A DNA stretch of 6,834 nt from Bacteriovorax sp. UBA1852. GTDB lineage: Bacteria > Bdellovibrionota > Bacteriovoracia > Bacteriovoracales > Bacteriovoracaceae. The translations under genes were made by a program, and so were the position numbers. The notes under the pieces are model-generated. The model saw only the letters and a list, made by a program, of their open reading frames with translations. It was not told the DNA's origin and searched no databases. The stretch covers positions 1 through 6,834 of the forward strand of contig DDIK01000074.1 in the NCBI GenBank assembly GCA_002338505.1, written 5' to 3'. Shown here piece after piece: positions 5,097 to 6,834 of this stretch. Each line of letters starts with the position of its first letter. Positions within the stretch are counted from its first letter, which is position 1.

Positions 5097-5768
5097 ATGA
5101 TTGGATTAATACACGGAGAAGTCATTTTTAGTGATGGGAATGATCTTATCCTTCTTACGAGTTCAGGAATTGGACACCAAGTATACTTTCCCCATGTTCT
5201 ACCTGAGGGTTCAAGGTCAGCAATTTTCATTTCCCATGTTGTAAAAGAGGCGAGTGAAGAGCTCTATGGCTTTAAGACATTGAGAGAGAAGAAAATGTTT
5301 GAGATGCTCACAACTGTAAAGGGTGTGGGGCCTAAATCTGCATTTTCTCTAGTATCAAGTGTTGGAAGTACTAATATTGTAGATGCTATCATGTTTGAAA
5401 ATAAGAAAGTTCTCACAAAGGCGCCGGGAATTGGCGGTAAGGCCGCATCACAAATGGTTCTTGATCTCAGTGGAAAAGTACAAAAAATAAAAATGTATTC
5501 TAACAGATCATATAAAGTAGGAGAGTTGGATGATCATCAAACTTCTCCTTCAATTGCTCAGGTTCAAATAAGTTTCGACGAAGCTGAGAATCACTCTGAA
5601 GAAGTCGTTCAGGTTTATAACGAAACAGTTCTTCGTGAGACACTAATGGCCTGTAAAGAACTCGGCTTCAAAGAAGAGAAGATTATTCCTTTGGCCCAGA
5701 GAATTCTTAATGAAAATGAAATTACTAAGCCAGAGCAACTCGTTCACCTTGTTCTAAAAGAGGTTTAA
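5097..5768 (+). CDS. ruvA: Holliday junction branch migration subunit RuvA
   Basis: RuvA tetramers bind the open four-way junction and load RuvB hexamers on opposite arms. The protein has 223 residues, about 20 more than E. coli. Domain I is the OB fold (1-60, MIGLIHGEV to ELYGF). Domain II has two helix-hairpin-helix motifs: KGVGPKSA (75-82) and APGIGGKAA (109-117). A flexible, acidic linker (about 133-172) leads to domain III (about 173-223), the RuvB-contacting helical bundle (ETLMACKELGF, PEQLVHLVLKEV). The extra length is in the linker. The acidic pin is altered: where E. coli has Glu55-Asp56 before LYGF, this protein has Glu51-Ala52. The ribosome binding site is weak (AAAAGAGA at 5083-5090). 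It stops 1 bp before ruvB. Confidence 0.95.
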   Translation: MIGLIHGEVIFSDGNDLILLTSSGIGHQVYFPHVLPEGSRSAIFISHVVKEASEELYGFKTLREKKMFEMLTTVKGVGPKSAFSLVSSVGSTNIVDAIMFENKKVLTKAPGIGGKAASQMVLDLSGKVQKIKMYSNRSYKVGELDDHQTSPSIAQVQISFDEAENHSEEVVQVYNETVLRETLMACKELGFKEEKIIPLAQRILNENEITKPEQLVHLVLKEV

Positions 5769-5769
5769 T

Positions 5770-6756
5770 ATGGATCGAGTATTATCAGAAGAGATTGATG
5801 AAAATGAAGTAAGCCGTGAAGTCATTCTTAGGCCTTCGGACTTTTCAGAATATATTGGACAAAAAAGAGTCGTTCAAAATATAGATGTGATGGTCGAGTC
5901 GGCAACATTAAGAAGCCAGTCAATGGATCATGTCCTTCTCTCTGGACCTCCAGGTTTAGGAAAGACATCTCTTGCAATGATTATTGCAAAGGCCCTTGGT
6001 AGTGAATTACATGTGATTTCAGGACCGGCCATTGAGAAAAAAGGTGACCTCGCCGCGATTTTGACAAATCTCGGTCCAAGAGATGTTCTCTTTATTGATG
6101 AAATTCATCGCATGCATATCTCCGTTGAAGAAATTCTCTATTCTGCCATGGAAGATTACAGACTAGATATCGTCATTGGTGATGGTGCAGCCGCAAGAAC
6201 TATGCAAATTGAAATAGCACCATTTACATTAATTGGTGCAACAACTAGAGCAGGCCTTTTATCAAACCCTCTTAGGGATAGATTCATGGCCCAGTTTCAT
6301 TTTGACTTTTACTCGCCAGAAGAGCTCTCGATAATAATTTCAAATAATGCGAAGAAATTAAATATTCAAATTGAAGAAGAGGCCATGTTCAAAATGGCAA
6401 AGTGCTCTCGAGGAACTCCGAGAATCGCAAATAGAATACTTAGGAGAGTCAGAGATTTCGCAGTAGTAAGAAAGTCTGAAACTGTCTCCGTCGAAGACGT
6501 TGACCATTCTCTATCAATGATGGAGATCGATGAAAATGGATTAGACAGAATGGATCGTAAGATTTTAACAGTGATAAACGAATACTACAGCGGAGGTCCT
6601 GTAGGCATAGAGGCTTTAAGTGCGACATTATCAGAAGATAAGAACACAATTGAAGATGTCTATGAGCCATTTCTTCTAAAAGAAGGCTTTCTTTTAAGAA
6701 CTCCAAGAGGTAGAGAGATCTCTGAGAAAACAAAAGAAATATTGGAGAATTTATGA
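5770..6756 (+). CDS. ruvB: Holliday junction branch migration ATPase RuvB
   Basis: RuvB is the hexameric AAA+ motor that pulls DNA through the RuvA-bound junction using ATP. It has 328 residues, near the usual 330-345. Motifs in order: RPSDFSEYIGQ (21-31), Walker A GPPGLGKT (59-66), Walker B VLFIDEIH (106-113), LYSAMEDYRLDIVIG (123-137), sensor 1 IGATTRAG (155-162), arginine-finger region LRDRF (168-172, probably Arg169), sensor 2 RGTPRIANR (214-222) and the C-terminal winged helix (about 257-328) with GPVGIEALSATL. The residue after LRDRF is Met rather than the usual Gly. The ribosome binding site AAGAGG (5758-5763) lies inside the end of ruvA, 6 nt before the ATG, and the genes are 1 bp apart, so expression is probably coupled to give matched RuvA and RuvB amounts. 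Confidence 0.98.
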   Translation: MDRVLSEEIDENEVSREVILRPSDFSEYIGQKRVVQNIDVMVESATLRSQSMDHVLLSGPPGLGKTSLAMIIAKALGSELHVISGPAIEKKGDLAAILTNLGPRDVLFIDEIHRMHISVEEILYSAMEDYRLDIVIGDGAAARTMQIEIAPFTLIGATTRAGLLSNPLRDRFMAQFHFDFYSPEELSIIISNNAKKLNIQIEEEAMFKMAKCSRGTPRIANRILRRVRDFAVVRKSETVSVEDVDHSLSMMEIDENGLDRMDRKILTVINEYYSGGPVGIEALSATLSEDKNTIEDVYEPFLLKEGFLLRTPRGREISEKTKEILENL

Positions 6757-6834
6757 TCAAGAATATGATCCTTATATTTGCAGCATTCTATGCGCTTAAG
6801 TCTCTTGGAAATGTCGATTATGATGTAAGAGCTT
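6753..6834 (+). CDS. Start of a probably exported protein (partial, runs off the window)
   Basis: An open frame begins at ATG 6753, overlapping the ruvB stop as ATGA, and stays open for 27 codons to the window edge. The visible part, MIKNMILIFAAFYALKSLGN then VDYDVRA, looks like a signal peptide: Lys near the start, a hydrophobic core at about residues 5-14, and a possible cleavage region around residues 17-20. GGAG at 6744-6747 gives a 5-nt spaced ribosome binding site. The overlap suggests co-translation with ruvB. The function cannot be told from this much sequence. Confidence 0.6.
   Translation, partial: MIKNMILIFAAFYALKSLGNVDYDVRA

Noticed and set aside
6449..6760. 103-codon minus-strand open frame opposite the end of ruvB
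   Set aside because: Antisense to the conserved RuvB winged-helix domain; Leu/Ser-rich composition typical of a shadow frame.

Overview
The window reads as an ordinary chromosomal segment of a low-GC Gram-negative bacterium. A TonB-type energy transducer implies an outer membrane, and a complete ruvC-ruvA-ruvB cluster and a folD-gcvT-gcvH cluster are present. The AT-rich, lysine-rich coding and the sequence of the TonB-like protein's C-terminal domain would fit a Bacteriovorax/Halobacteriovorax-like member of the Bdellovibrionota. That assignment is inference from general resemblance and was not tested by any search.

Layout, left to right. Positions 2-121 hold the 3' end of a plus-strand gene, possibly a class A penicillin-binding protein. 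A TonB/TolA-like energy transducer follows (256-1170, +). It faces an unrecognised 103-residue helical protein gene (1188-1499, -) across only 17 bp. A 359-bp non-coding stretch (1500-1858) holds a clear intrinsic terminator for the minus-strand operon to its right, an 11-bp perfect inverted repeat and a second smaller hairpin. The minus-strand operon folD -> gcvT -> gcvH occupies 4191 to 1859. It has a strong sigma70-like promoter placed so that folD mRNA should start on the A of the folD ATG. A divergent plus-strand set follows: a small two-helix membrane protein (4247-4426), ruvC, ruvA, ruvB, and the 5' end of a probably exported protein that overlaps ruvB by ATGA.

How the genes work together. 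GcvT and GcvH are two of the four glycine-cleavage proteins. They release the glycine alpha-carbon as 5,10-methylene-tetrahydrofolate, which is the substrate FolD oxidises to 10-formyl-tetrahydrofolate, so the operon is a one-carbon unit. GcvP and the lipoamide dehydrogenase are not in the window. RuvA and RuvB form the branch-migration motor on Holliday junctions and RuvC cuts them, so the right-hand cluster is recombinational repair.

I see no defence system, mobile element, CRISPR array, tRNA or rRNA. The most interesting items are the predicted leaderless folD transcript, the structured non-coding region at 1640-1800, a lost acidic residue in the RuvA pin, and the lysine-rich, almost proline-free spacer of the TonB-like protein.
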